From Streptococcus sp. Marseille-P6264 (GTDB taxonomy: Bacteria; Bacillota; Bacilli; Lactobacillales; Streptococcaceae), in NCBI RefSeq assembly GCF_902460355.1, contig NZ_CABPTO010000007.1:62001-126000 (forward strand): 64,000 nucleotides of DNA. The letters run 5' to 3'. Of this stretch, positions 16,716 through 24,785 are shown one piece after another. How positions within the stretch are numbered: the stretch's first letter is position 1; each line of letters opens with the position of its first letter. The notes under the pieces are model-generated. The model made no database searches, had not been told where the DNA came from, and was given only the letters and a program-made list of their open reading frames with translations. Made by a program: the position numbers and the translations under genes.

Positions 16716-17888
16716 ATGATTAGAAATATTCTATCAAGTAATGGTAAAAGTCTAGGAATCACCGACATCCTGCCCCAGTATGGTGAAGACTATCGTCTCT
16801 CTGTCATGGACGGAACAGTTGATTATCGAACAATTCCCCTAGGAGCCTACGATTTGTTCAAACAAGGCTCCAGCAAACAGGATTATCTGGCAGACATTGA
16901 AAAAATTAAAACAATGGGCTTCAATACCTACCAGCTATCCTTTTCATGGACTCGCCTCTTCCCAACTGGAGAAGAGCGGAGACCCGATGCTAAGGTCCTT
17001 GCTTTCTATGAGTCAATTATCGATGCACTGCTAGAGAATGACATCGAACCAATTGTAAGCTTGTCTCATTTCGATTTCCCGCTTCATTTGTATGAAAAAT
17101 ACGGCGCATGGAAAAGCCGGCAAATGATTGCCATGTACGAAAAGTATTGCGAAGCCGTTTTGACCCACTTTAAAGAAAAAGTCACTTATTGGATTACCTT
17201 TAAAGAAATGAGCGCTCTGTCTTATTTGCCATTCTTAGGCGCTGGGCTACACTTTGATAGCACAGAAAACCAAGAGCAACAAATTTGGCTGGCTGCTCAC
17301 CATCAGCTAATCGCATCCGCAAATGTGGTTAAGCTCGGTCAAACCATCAATCCAACCTTCCAATTTGGTAGCTTGATTACCATCAATAGTGATTCCCACC
17401 AAGAAAATCACTCAGCTACCGATGCCTTGGGCCATGAGCTGAACAGACGTAAAAACTACATTTTTACAGATGTGCAGACCAAGGGGCACTATCCAAATCA
17501 CTTCCTTCGCTACATTGAGCGAAATCAGCTGGATCTGGGCATTACGGAAGAGGATGTCTTCGCCTTAAGAGAAGGAGTCGTGGACTTCATCGCCTTCTCA
17601 CACTATGCGGCAGAAAATATCCAAGATTTGTTTACCAGCAAATATGTCCGCAAAAATGTAGAAACTTGCCTTGCACAACCTGTCCTTCTTCGGATTGCCA
17701 TGTCTGAGCTATACGAGCGCTACCACAAGCCTCTGTTGGTCATTGAGACTTGTTCTGAAGTTTCTGACCATCCGCAATTAGCTAAGAACATTCAAGACAA
17801 CGTTCAAGAAATTATTAAATCCGTTGAGATTGACGGGATTGAGTTACTTGGTTACACACCATTTAGCTGGAGCGATGTAAACATCTAG
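16716..17888 (+). CDS. Shortened GH1 (6-phospho-beta-glucosidase-like) protein, probably non-catalytic
   Basis: The 390-residue protein matches the middle of GH1 enzymes: LSFSWTRLFPTGEE, then SHFDFPLHLYEKYG, then AAHHQLIASA, then VDFIAFSHYA. Several catalytic features are missing. The first 20 residues of the barrel, with the sugar-binding Gln in GGATAANQ, are absent. TFNE is TFKE and the nucleophile motif ENG is ETC (VIETCSE). The protein stops at GYTPFSWSDVNI, about 60 residues short, before the phosphate-binding loop. The two glutamates remain. CTGAAAGGA precedes ATG 16716. It is co-transcribed with the serine-rich gene and ends at a terminator, so it looks intact rather than freshly broken. 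Confidence 0.8.
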   Translation: MIRNILSSNGKSLGITDILPQYGEDYRLSVMDGTVDYRTIPLGAYDLFKQGSSKQDYLADIEKIKTMGFNTYQLSFSWTRLFPTGEERRPDAKVLAFYESIIDALLENDIEPIVSLSHFDFPLHLYEKYGAWKSRQMIAMYEKYCEAVLTHFKEKVTYWITFKEMSALSYLPFLGAGLHFDSTENQEQQIWLAAHHQLIASANVVKLGQTINPTFQFGSLITINSDSHQENHSATDALGHELNRRKNYIFTDVQTKGHYPNHFLRYIERNQLDLGITEEDVFALREGVVDFIAFSHYAAENIQDLFTSKYVRKNVETCLAQPVLLRIAMSELYERYHKPLLVIETCSEVSDHPQLAKNIQDNVQEIIKSVEIDGIELLGYTPFSWSDVNI

Positions 17889-17914
17889 AATCCAGTCCCA
17901 AGTTCAAAACATAG

Positions 17915-17961
17915 AAAAAATCTCCCTAAGAAAGTGGACAGCCACTTATGGGGAGATTTTT
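17915..17961. terminator. Bidirectional terminator between GH1-like gene and maf
   Basis: AAAAATCTCCC pairs with GGGAGATTTTT, and an inner hairpin AAGTGG/CCACTT fills the loop. It separates converging genes. Confidence 0.85.
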
Positions 17962-17987
17962 GATGTTTTAGAATAGAAATCAAAGCC

Positions 17988-18635
17988 TTAATCTTTTCCT
18001 TTTCTATCTCTAAAAATCCGATAACTGGTCTCAGCGACAGGCAGGCCGATGATGGTGTGCATATCGCCTGTAATTGAGCGGATAAAGCGAGGATCCAGCT
18101 CCTGAAAGCCATAAGCACCTGCCTTATCCAGCGGGCGCTTATCATGCAGATAAGCCTCGATGACAGGCTCTAATTCTGGGTAATAATCTACAAAGTCCAC
18201 CTGAGCCACGGTGTAAAAAACTTCTAAAAAACCCTGCATACGTAGGCAGACCGAAGTCACTACATGGTGGCTCTTGCCAAAGTAAGAGCGAAACATCCGA
18301 CTAGCTTCAGCTAAATCCTGTGGTTTATTGTAAATCTGACCATCCACTACGACGATGGTATCAGCTGAAATATAAAGGGTTTCAGCTTCCAAGTCCAAAT
18401 CGGACTTTGCCTTGGAAATCTCACAACAAATTTTGGCTGCCTTGGTCAGAAAGTTCTGATCATCGATGGTCGCCATGCAATGCTCTTCGATAGCTCGCTC
18501 GTCCACTTCTACAGCCTGAATCTCTGAATTCAAAAAACTCAGCAATTCCTTGCGTCTGGGCGACGTAGATAGGAGTACAAAGTGACGAATCCTTCCTTTT
18601 TCACCTTCCCTTTGGTAGTCAAAAACCGTCTTCAT
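17988..18635 (-). CDS. maf: Maf-family nucleotide pyrophosphatase
   Basis: Maf proteins hydrolyse non-canonical or modified nucleoside triphosphates and have been linked to septum control. The signature LLSTSPRRKELL is at residues 21-32, ISADTIVVVDGQIYNKPQD follows near residue 90, and the C-terminal DKAGAYGFQELD loop is present. It has a 15-20-residue charged N-terminal extension. Its ATG overlaps the stop of the upstream XRE gene (ATGA), so the two are translationally coupled. The length of 215 residues is slightly above the family norm because of the extension. Confidence 0.9.
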   Translation of the reverse strand: MKTVFDYQREGEKGRIRHFVLLSTSPRRKELLSFLNSEIQAVEVDERAIEEHCMATIDDQNFLTKAAKICCEISKAKSDLDLEAETLYISADTIVVVDGQIYNKPQDLAEASRMFRSYFGKSHHVVTSVCLRMQGFLEVFYTVAQVDFVDYYPELEPVIEAYLHDKRPLDKAGAYGFQELDPRFIRSITGDMHTIIGLPVAETSYRIFRDRKGKD

Positions 18636-18859
18636 GATTGTCCTCCTATGTCCTTTAATTGAAAGAGTTCTTCCACCCGCAAATCAAAAACCTGAGCGAT
18701 TTTTAAAGCCATCTCTAGCGAGGGATTGTAGCGGTTATTTTCCAAGTGCAAGATTGTCTCGCGTCGCATGCCGATGCGGTCAGCCAATTCCTGCTGGGTC
18801 ATGCCTCTAGTTTCACGGACAGATTTGAGTTTGGTGATAATATTGCTTTCCTTGGCCAT
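18632..18859 (-). CDS. Small XRE-family transcriptional regulator
   Basis: A 75-residue Cro/C1 helix-turn-helix protein: the HTH MTQQELADRIGMRRETILHL is at residues 22-41, followed by NNRYNPSLEMALKIAQVFDL and a short tail ending VEELFQLKDIGGQS. ATG 18859 is preferred over TTG 18865, with GAGAGG upstream. Such stand-alone XRE proteins are often paired with a multi-pass membrane protein encoded just before, as here, but the target is unknown. It overlaps maf by four bases. Confidence 0.88.
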   Translation of the reverse strand: MAKESNIITKLKSVRETRGMTQQELADRIGMRRETILHLENNRYNPSLEMALKIAQVFDLRVEELFQLKDIGGQS

Positions 18860-18861
18860 CT

Positions 18862-19464
18862 TCAACCTCTCTTTTCAAATAAAAAGAAGACAAAGCCAAA
18901 GAGCAAAACCAAGACACCGGTCATGATGAAAAATATTCCAGCATTGACTGTGATGGAACCTACATTAGCGCTAAGCCCTGCAAGTGCCAATAAAGTTGCT
19001 ATGCAGATGGCAAACATCAAAGTCGCTGCTTTTGCCAGATTGGCATAAAAGCGCTCGTCTGCTCTCTCCTTGACCTTTTTCAAGGCAAAAAATAAAAGAA
19101 AGAGAAACTGGATAGCGAGGAAGCCTCCCAAAGCAATGTGCTTTATAATGGGCGGATTGGTGCTCGGAGTCCACAACCAGATTCCGACAGTATAGATAGA
19201 GGTTGCCGTAAGATTCAACAGATTATAAAATTTCATGGTCAGATCATAGACCTGCTTTTCTTGAATCTCTTTCATCTTCTTAGGCCACGGTTTCATGTGA
19301 AACCAAGACCAGATGCTTATAAGCTGACCTATACTTACCAAACCGACAATCATCCACTTGGCTGACCAGCTGAGATTGCTGGGAGCAAGGAAAACAGTAA
19401 AATCAATAAAGAGAGCCGTGGCAACCATTAAAATGAGGCCACCCATTTTTTGACTTTTTTTCAT
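18862..19464 (-). CDS. Five- or six-helix membrane protein paired with XRE regulator
   Basis: The 200-residue protein has hydrophobic segments near residues 7-23, 34-52, 82-98, 107-126, 142-163 and 171-193. It is therefore a multi-pass membrane protein of the DUF3169/DUF2178-like type found next to small XRE regulators. ATG 19464 is chosen because AAAGGAG precedes it; the longer frame starts 12 codons upstream. The function is unknown. It is the first gene of the operon with the XRE gene and maf. Confidence 0.7.
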   Translation of the reverse strand: MKKSQKMGGLILMVATALFIDFTVFLAPSNLSWSAKWMIVGLVSIGQLISIWSWFHMKPWPKKMKEIQEKQVYDLTMKFYNLLNLTATSIYTVGIWLWTPSTNPPIIKHIALGGFLAIQFLFLLFFALKKVKERADERFYANLAKAATLMFAICIATLLALAGLSANVGSITVNAGIFFIMTGVLVLLFGFVFFLFEKRG

Positions 19465-19513
19465 GATAGACTCCTTTCGTTTGTTAGAAATATTTAACAC
19501 CCTTTATGTTATA

Positions 19514-19542
19514 AATATATCACACATAAGAATAAAAGGCAA
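19514..19542 (-). promoter_or_regulatory. Promoter of the membrane protein-XRE-maf operon
   Basis: On the minus strand TTGCCT and TATATT are separated by 17 bases, 50 bases before ATG 19464. Confidence 0.55.
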
Positions 19543-19582
19543 GTACTTATGTACTGCTTTGGAATTTTTTATTTCCACAAAC

Positions 19583-19606
19583 AAAAACCCCAGAATTTCT
19601 CTGGGG
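19583..19606 (-). terminator. Terminator of the CDF gene
   Basis: CCCCAGA and TCTGGGG form a stem, and the minus strand continues into TTTTTGTTTG. It lies just after the CDF stop at 19614. Confidence 0.8.
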
Positions 19607-19613
19607 AGCTGGC

Positions 19614-20474
19614 TTATTCTTTACCAATACAATATTCTTGGTGTTCCTGCAAGCTTTCATCGGTCTGAATGGTTACTTTGGCAATGCCATGAGCTAGAAG
19701 CTTTTGGCGCAAGCTAGCCTGCGTTTCAGCCAGCAAATTGGGATTTTCCAAACAGATATGAAGCATGGCAAATTTTTCTAAGCCATCCGTCGTCCAGACA
19801 TTGAGCTGGGTAATAGCTCGCACATTTTCCAATGCTGCTATTTCCTGATAAAGCTGACCGAGGTTCACATCACTGGGCAAATGGTCTAGGAAAATCTGGA
19901 TATTTTCCCAAAATTTTGGCAGAGCCTGACTGAGAATAAAGCCTGCGATGACCAGAGAAAGCAGCGGATCCAGGAAATACCAATCGGTGAAACGCAAGAT
20001 GAGAGATACTACGATAACCGCTATCCAGCCCAAAATATCCTCAAGAAAATGCAGGCTGAGAATGGATTCATTATGACTGTGTCCATGGCTAACAACTCGG
20101 CTGGCCGCTGTATTGACGACAATGGCGACAATCCCCAAAACTAACATACCATCATAATTCACCCTCTCAGGCGCAAATAATTTAGGAATATTTTCCACGA
20201 TCACCAAGGTTGATCCGACCAGCAAAATCACCGAGGTCAACAGGGCTCCCAGCAAGCTGTATCGTTTATAACCCAAGGTATATTTTTGGTCTTCTTTTTT
20301 TGTGGAAATCTTTTCAAAAAGAGTCGATAGACCAATAGCCAGAGCATCTCCCGAATCATGAATCGCATCCGCTAAGATAGCGCTGGAATTAAAGAGAAGG
20401 CCAAAGATAAACTCAATAATAGCAAAAGAAAAGTTTAACAGAAAGGCGATTGTCATATTTTTACTGGATTTCAT
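19614..20474 (-). CDS. Cation diffusion facilitator (zinc/iron-type efflux)
   Basis: The 286-residue CDF protein should export divalent metal in exchange for protons. It has about six membrane helices, with the conserved metal residues in ILADAIHDSGDALAIGLS (helix II, D-H-D-S-x-D) and HFLEDILGWIAV (helix V, H-x-x-x-D). A histidine-containing loop, SHGHSHNES, lies between helices IV and V. A cytosolic C-terminal ferredoxin-like domain follows. ATG 20474 is chosen because AAGGAGG precedes it; the longer frame has no ribosome site. It is divergent from a TetR gene, which may control it. Confidence 0.9.
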   Translation of the reverse strand: MKSSKNMTIAFLLNFSFAIIEFIFGLLFNSSAILADAIHDSGDALAIGLSTLFEKISTKKEDQKYTLGYKRYSLLGALLTSVILLVGSTLVIVENIPKLFAPERVNYDGMLVLGIVAIVVNTAASRVVSHGHSHNESILSLHFLEDILGWIAVIVVSLILRFTDWYFLDPLLSLVIAGFILSQALPKFWENIQIFLDHLPSDVNLGQLYQEIAALENVRAITQLNVWTTDGLEKFAMLHICLENPNLLAETQASLRQKLLAHGIAKVTIQTDESLQEHQEYCIGKE

Positions 20475-20514
20475 GCGAACCTCCTTCTTTATTTTCCTAA
20501 GTAGACAATACTTA

Positions 20515-20548
20515 TGGTATAATCTAATCAATACCGAACACTATGTTC
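20515..20548 (+). promoter_or_regulatory. Promoter and candidate operator between CDF and TetR genes
   Basis: An extended -10 box (TGGTATAAT, 20515-20523) faces the TetR gene. Just after it, GAACA-CTA-TGTTC at 20536-20548 is a perfect inverted repeat placed where a TetR dimer would block transcription. The binding is inferred from position and symmetry. Confidence 0.5.
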
Positions 20549-20643
20549 AATTATATTATCTCCTATTATTAGAAAGGAAACAAGAGCCAGTTCATGTCCT
20601 TTGTCTCTTAGCAGACAAAAAGCTCTTTTTGTACGGAATTTCC

Positions 20644-21165
20644 ATGGATAGACGAGTAAAAAAATCACGCGCAGCCATTTACCAAGCCTTTATCAGCCTG
20701 CTCAATCAGAAAAGCTACGAAAGCATCACCGTTCAGGAAATCATTGACCTAGCAGATGTGGGACGCTCCACCTTCTATAGCCGCTTTGAAACCAAGGAAA
20801 CCCTGCTGGAGGAACTCTGCCAAGATCTCTTTCAGCATACCTTTATCGAGCGTTCCGAAGGACGCGATTTATTTGAAGCGACAGCCCATATTTTCCATCA
20901 CTTTCGGAAAAATCAGGATCGGATAGCCACCCTTCTCTTGGCTAAAAATACTTACTTCATCAACCGCCTGAAAATCGAGCTGGAACACTATCTCTTTCCC
21001 ATGATTCAGCAGAAATTATTGCAGGAAAAGGACCATCTGCCTGAAGATTTTCTCAAAAATTATGTGACGTCAACTTTTGTGGAGACGGTCAGCTGGTGGC
21101 TGCAGCAAAGAAAGCAGATCGACGAAGACACGATTTCCCACTATTTTCTGGACTTGATGAACTAA
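20644..21165 (+). CDS. TetR/AcrR-family regulator
   Basis: This 173-residue regulator opens MDRRVKKSRAAIYQAFISLL and has the TetR helix-turn-helix SITVQEIIDLADVGRSTFYSRF at residues 26-47, split here as SITVQEIIDLADVG and RSTFYSRF. The helical C-terminal ligand domain is of the short type found in many Firmicutes. ATG 20644 gives the normal N-terminus; the longer upstream frame has no domain content, although the Shine-Dalgarno site is weak. It is divergent from the CDF transporter and 76 bases upstream of an MFS transporter. Either could be its target. Confidence 0.88.
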   Translation: MDRRVKKSRAAIYQAFISLLNQKSYESITVQEIIDLADVGRSTFYSRFETKETLLEELCQDLFQHTFIERSEGRDLFEATAHIFHHFRKNQDRIATLLLAKNTYFINRLKIELEHYLFPMIQQKLLQEKDHLPEDFLKNYVTSTFVETVSWWLQQRKQIDEDTISHYFLDLMN

Positions 21166-21198
21166 TCTGCAATTTACCTGTTATTTTCAGGAAAGATG

Positions 21199-21207
21199 TG
21201 GTATAAT
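21199..21207 (+). promoter_or_regulatory. Extended -10 promoter of the MFS gene
   Basis: TGGTATAAT (TG-N-TATAAT) lies 35 bases before the MFS start. No good -35 box is seen, as is usual for extended -10 promoters. Confidence 0.55.
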
Positions 21208-21241
21208 CGTTCCTTGACGCACGAAAGGAGATTGATAACTC

Positions 21242-22414
21242 ATGAAAAAAGAACACTCACCATTTTTAATTCCAGGTATTATCATGATTGGGGTTGCCTT
21301 GCGGGCACCTTTTACTGTTTTGCCTGTCGTTTTGACGGACATTGCTGATGGACTTCAGGTTCCAGTCAGTTCTCTGGGTCTCTTGACTAGTCTGCCTTTG
21401 ATTATGTTTGCCCTCTGCTCAGTCTTTGCTCCGCGCTTGGCGCAAAAGATGAGCTTGGAAAAGCTGTTTGCACTTGTGCTAGTCGTCCTAACTCTAGGCT
21501 CGCTGATTCGCGTGTTTAATCTTCCCTTACTCTATACGGGAACTATTATTTTAGGAGCGGCTATTGCTGTCTTAAATGTCCTTCTTCCAAGCCTGATTCA
21601 GGCCAATCAGCCACATCGAATCGGATTCTTGACAACCCTTTATATCACATCAATGGGGCTGTCGATTACGATTCTTTCTGCTCTAGCTGTTCCCATCGTT
21701 CAAATGAGCTCTTGGCGAGGTCTCATATGGGTGTCGACTCTGATTTGCTTTGTGATTCTCTTGGTTTGGCTGCCCAATGTCAAATATAGCCATCGCTTGG
21801 CTAGTAAGCAGCAAGGAAAGCAAGAGCACGGAGCTCTTCTGAAAAATCCAAGAGTCTGGGCCTTGATTTTATTTGGTGGTTTACAGTCACTACTCTTTTA
21901 TACCAGCATGACTTGGTTGCCAACCTTGGGGCAGCAAGCCGGTCTTTCTACTGATACGACCGGACTACTAGCAGCGGTCTTTTCTCTGATTAGCCTGCCC
22001 TTTTCGATGACAATTCCTAGTTTGACAGCCCGCTTGAAAGCTCGTCAACGCCTGGTCATGATTAGCTTGGTTTCCGCAGCAGGTCTGAGTGGTATTGCCA
22101 TGCTCTTGATTCGGACAGATTCCTTTGCTTACTGGTTGATTCTTAATCTCCTCATTGGCATGTCTGTCAGTGCTCTCTTCCCCTATCTCATGGTGACCTT
22201 CTCCCTCAAGACCTCTACGCCTGCGCAAACGGCTCAACTATCTGGACTGGCTCAAACTGGAGGATACATCCTAGCTGCTTTCGGCCCTAGCCTCTTTGGC
22301 TACAGCTTTGATTTGTTCCATTCTTGGACACCAGCCATCCTCATCCTCCTCGGTCTGACCGTCATCATGACCATGAGCCTCTTTTACATAGAAAAATTTG
22401 ATAAGATTCTATAA
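21242..22414 (+). CDS. CynX/NimT-like MFS transporter
   Basis: The 390-residue protein has 12 hydrophobic segments and the CynX-type N-terminus GVALRAPFTVLPVVLTDI, with a second half starting at GALLKNPRVWALILFGGLQS. Members of this MFS branch move cyanate, nitroimidazoles or small organic compounds; the substrate here cannot be told. CGAAAGGAG precedes ATG 21242. It follows a TetR gene on the same strand and ends at a terminator. Confidence 0.85.
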   Translation: MKKEHSPFLIPGIIMIGVALRAPFTVLPVVLTDIADGLQVPVSSLGLLTSLPLIMFALCSVFAPRLAQKMSLEKLFALVLVVLTLGSLIRVFNLPLLYTGTIILGAAIAVLNVLLPSLIQANQPHRIGFLTTLYITSMGLSITILSALAVPIVQMSSWRGLIWVSTLICFVILLVWLPNVKYSHRLASKQQGKQEHGALLKNPRVWALILFGGLQSLLFYTSMTWLPTLGQQAGLSTDTTGLLAAVFSLISLPFSMTIPSLTARLKARQRLVMISLVSAAGLSGIAMLLIRTDSFAYWLILNLLIGMSVSALFPYLMVTFSLKTSTPAQTAQLSGLAQTGGYILAAFGPSLFGYSFDLFHSWTPAILILLGLTVIMTMSLFYIEKFDKIL

Positions 22415-22444
22415 AACTTCTGATTCTCCATCAGGAGTTTTTTG
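22413..22444 (+). terminator. Terminator of the MFS gene
   Basis: AACTTCTGAT pairs with ATCAGGAGTT, followed by TTTTTT. It overlaps the MFS stop codon. Confidence 0.8.
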
Positions 22445-22585
22445 TTGCCAAGTTTCTTGTAATTTCCGAAATTCGCTTGAAATCATCTTTCCCTCATCTT
22501 ATCTGTTTGATTCTTTTGATTATAACATAACTTTTAAACGACTTTTTTATATTCGACAAAATAACTTACATTTCATTATAAAAAC

Positions 22586-22628
22586 TTGCATATACTTATA
22601 AAATGAATTATAATGAACTTATAAAGTA
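22586..22628 (+). promoter_or_regulatory. Promoter and repeat operator of the DeoR gene
   Basis: TTGCAT (22586) and TATAAT (22609) are 17 bases apart. The motif TTATAAA occurs three times around the promoter (CATTATAAAA, ACTTATAAAA and ACTTATAAAG), a likely binding pattern for the DeoR-type repressor encoded next. Confidence 0.6.
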
Positions 22629-22646
22629 GCAGAAAGGATGAGAAAG

Positions 22647-23393
22647 ATGTATCAAGAGCAGCGAATTTCAAAGATGCTGGAACTTTTGGAGGACAAAGGG
22701 CAGCTGGCGGCCAAGGATATGGTGGATTATTTTCAGGTTTCTAAGGACACTATTCGCCGTGATTTCTCGATTTTGAGCGAGCGAAAACTGGTTCAGCGCA
22801 CTCATGGCGGGATTATTCCTTTAGAAACTAGTCGGCAAATTCCCTCTTTCAACGACCGTGTCGGCCAACTAAACCAAGAAAAAAAGGCCATTGCTCACAA
22901 GGCTCTGGACTTTCTCAAACCCAATCAAGTCAATTTCTTTGATGTATCGACGGTAGTTCTCAAGCTGGCTCAGCAAGTTCAGCAACCGATGACGATTTTT
23001 TCTCATTCTTTGGATAATGCCATCATGCTGAGTGGTCAAGAGCAGATTGATTTCCATCTTTTAGGTGGGAAGTTCTATCCGAGAAATCGTTTTTACTACG
23101 CTCTCAATGAAGCCGATCTGCTCAGAGAAATTTCTTTTGATCTAGCCTTCATCGGAGCTGCAGGTCTAAAAAATGGCCAAATCAGCTTTGAAGACCAGGA
23201 AGATGCCTATCTAAAAAAGCTAGCTCTCAAGCAGGCCAAGACAAAGATTCTGCTGGCCGAGCAGGCCAAAGTTAAGAAAGAGTCAACCTATATTTTAGGA
23301 AATATCAGCGATTTTGACTACTGGATTACCGATCAAAAACCTAGCCCTGAGTTAGAAGCTCTTCTGGCTGGGAAAGTCACCATTATTTACTAG
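22647..23393 (+). CDS. DeoR-family sugar-responsive repressor
   Basis: The 248-residue regulator has the DeoR helix-turn-helix AAKDMVDYFQVSKDTIRRDF at residues 24-43, then RTHGGIIPLE. A C-terminal effector domain binds sugar phosphates in this family (DVSTVVLKLAQQV, then FHLLGGKF, then FIGAAGL). ATG 22647 (after AAAGGATGAG) is preferred to 22638. The HAD phosphatase gene lies 30 bases downstream, so the regulator likely controls a small sugar-phosphate unit including itself. Confidence 0.9.
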   Translation: MYQEQRISKMLELLEDKGQLAAKDMVDYFQVSKDTIRRDFSILSERKLVQRTHGGIIPLETSRQIPSFNDRVGQLNQEKKAIAHKALDFLKPNQVNFFDVSTVVLKLAQQVQQPMTIFSHSLDNAIMLSGQEQIDFHLLGGKFYPRNRFYYALNEADLLREISFDLAFIGAAGLKNGQISFEDQEDAYLKKLALKQAKTKILLAEQAKVKKESTYILGNISDFDYWITDQKPSPELEALLAGKVTIIY

Positions 23394-23423
23394 TTTCATT
23401 TTATAGCTTACGGAGGAAGAACC

Positions 23424-24251
23424 ATGACAAAGCCAGATATTCGTTTGATTATCAGCGACATTGACGGCACAATCCTTAATGACCAACACCAAGTAGATCC
23501 GCAACTGAGGGAGCAGATTCCCTTGCTGAACAAAGAAAACATTCCCTTTGTCCTAGCCTCTGCCCGCTCTCCTCTGGGCATGGAGCCAATTGCGCGCAAG
23601 CTAGGGCTGGGGGATAACCCACTAGCCTGCTACAACGGTGCTCTGGTCATCAAGGGTGACCCGCAAGATTACGAGACCATTATCGAGCATCCATTGGATA
23701 AAAAAGAAATTCGCACTTTTCTGGAACTGGTTAAAACTAAGTTTCCTAGTATTTCCATCAATCTCTACTCTGGTAAAGATTGGATTGCTAATCGTTTAGA
23801 CAAGTGGGTACAAATTGAAGCCGATATTACAGGTGAGCGACCTCTTATTCAAAATATTCTGCTGCCTGTTCTGGATGTGCTCATCCCAGCTCATAAGTTG
23901 CTGTTGATTGATGAGGCAGCCGTCATCCAGGAACTCCATACCTACTTACAAACGATAGATTTTCCAAATACAGCCTTCTACCTGTCCAAGGACAACTATT
24001 TGGAAGTCACACATAAAGAGGTGTCAAAAGAGCAGGCTCTTCTGGAAGTGGCCAAACACTATCAGATTCCGCTGGAACAGGTCATGACCATTGGAGACAA
24101 CTTCAATGACCTTCCGATGCTGAGACTGGCCGGTCTGGGAGTTGCCATGGGCAATGCTCCTGAAGCAGTTAAACTCAAGGCAACAGCCGTCACTAAAAGC
24201 AACAACCAGCACGGTGTCGCCAAAGTTATTGAGGAATACGTTTTACTATAA
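23424..24251 (+). CDS. Cof-type HAD phosphatase
   Basis: The 275-residue protein has the HAD catalytic motif I ISDIDGTIL at residues 10-18 and motif IV MTIGDNFNDLPML near residue 222. A Cof-type (IIB) cap lies between them. Such enzymes remove phosphate from sugar phosphates or flavin precursors; the substrate is not evident. GGAGG precedes ATG 23424. It is in an operon with the DeoR regulator, which supports a sugar-phosphate role, and ends at a strong terminator. Confidence 0.9.
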   Translation: MTKPDIRLIISDIDGTILNDQHQVDPQLREQIPLLNKENIPFVLASARSPLGMEPIARKLGLGDNPLACYNGALVIKGDPQDYETIIEHPLDKKEIRTFLELVKTKFPSISINLYSGKDWIANRLDKWVQIEADITGERPLIQNILLPVLDVLIPAHKLLLIDEAAVIQELHTYLQTIDFPNTAFYLSKDNYLEVTHKEVSKEQALLEVAKHYQIPLEQVMTIGDNFNDLPMLRLAGLGVAMGNAPEAVKLKATAVTKSNNQHGVAKVIEEYVLL

Positions 24252-24254
24252 TGC

Positions 24255-24283
24255 AAAAAAATCTGCCCTTGAGCAGATTTTTT
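24255..24283. terminator. Bidirectional terminator between HAD and GNAT genes
   Basis: AAATCTGC and GCAGATTT form the stem around CCTTGA, with A-run and T-run on either side. Confidence 0.9.
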
Positions 24284-24761
24284 ATTGATGGTAATCATAG
24301 GCAAGGCGAGGGCTGCCATCTGGCAAATAAATCGTACCACACTTGCTAAAACCGTAGCGGCGAATGGCTGCCTGCATCGGATGGTTATCCTCATGCGTAT
24401 CAATGCGGAGATAGGAAATTTGCTGCAAACAAAAGTCAAAACACTGGTAAGCCAGACCCTTGACTTGTCCATTTGAAGCGATACGGTGGATTGTACCGTA
24501 AGGCTCTGAAAAATGCCAAGCACCTTCAATTTCTTGGTAGGTCGGATCTGGTCCGATGATGAACGCAAAGGTTCCAATAACTTGCCCAGCCTCTTCAAAG
24601 ACATAGCAGTGACCTGCCCGAATATCTTCCTCTACCAGCTGACGATTCGGATAGGAAGCTGGCCACTGACTGGGATTTCCCATAGTCCGCATAAACTCCC
24701 TAGCCTGATCAAAAATTGCTAAAATCGCTGGGATATCCTGCATTTCCGCCAAGCGAATCAT
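24282..24761 (-). CDS. GNAT-family acetyltransferase
   Basis: The 159-residue protein has a GNAT fold: an N-terminal IRLAEMQDIPAILAIFDQAR, a central strand and the acetyl-CoA loop seen as IASNGQVKGLAYQCFDF near residues 94-110, and a C-terminal YGFSKCGTIYL. It transfers an acetyl group to an unknown acceptor. A very strong GGAAGGAGG site precedes ATG 24761. It follows dltD by only 24 bases, so it is likely co-transcribed as the last gene of the dlt operon. Confidence 0.85.
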   Translation of the reverse strand: MIRLAEMQDIPAILAIFDQAREFMRTMGNPSQWPASYPNRQLVEEDIRAGHCYVFEEAGQVIGTFAFIIGPDPTYQEIEGAWHFSEPYGTIHRIASNGQVKGLAYQCFDFCLQQISYLRIDTHEDNHPMQAAIRRYGFSKCGTIYLPDGSPRLAYDYHQ

Positions 24762-24785
24762 GTCGCCTCCTTCCAGCCTATTACC

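Noticed and set aside
19289..19304. GGTTTCATGTGAAACC resembles parS
   Set aside because: It differs from the perfect site at three positions, including the central CACGTG, and lies in a coding region. It is probably chance.
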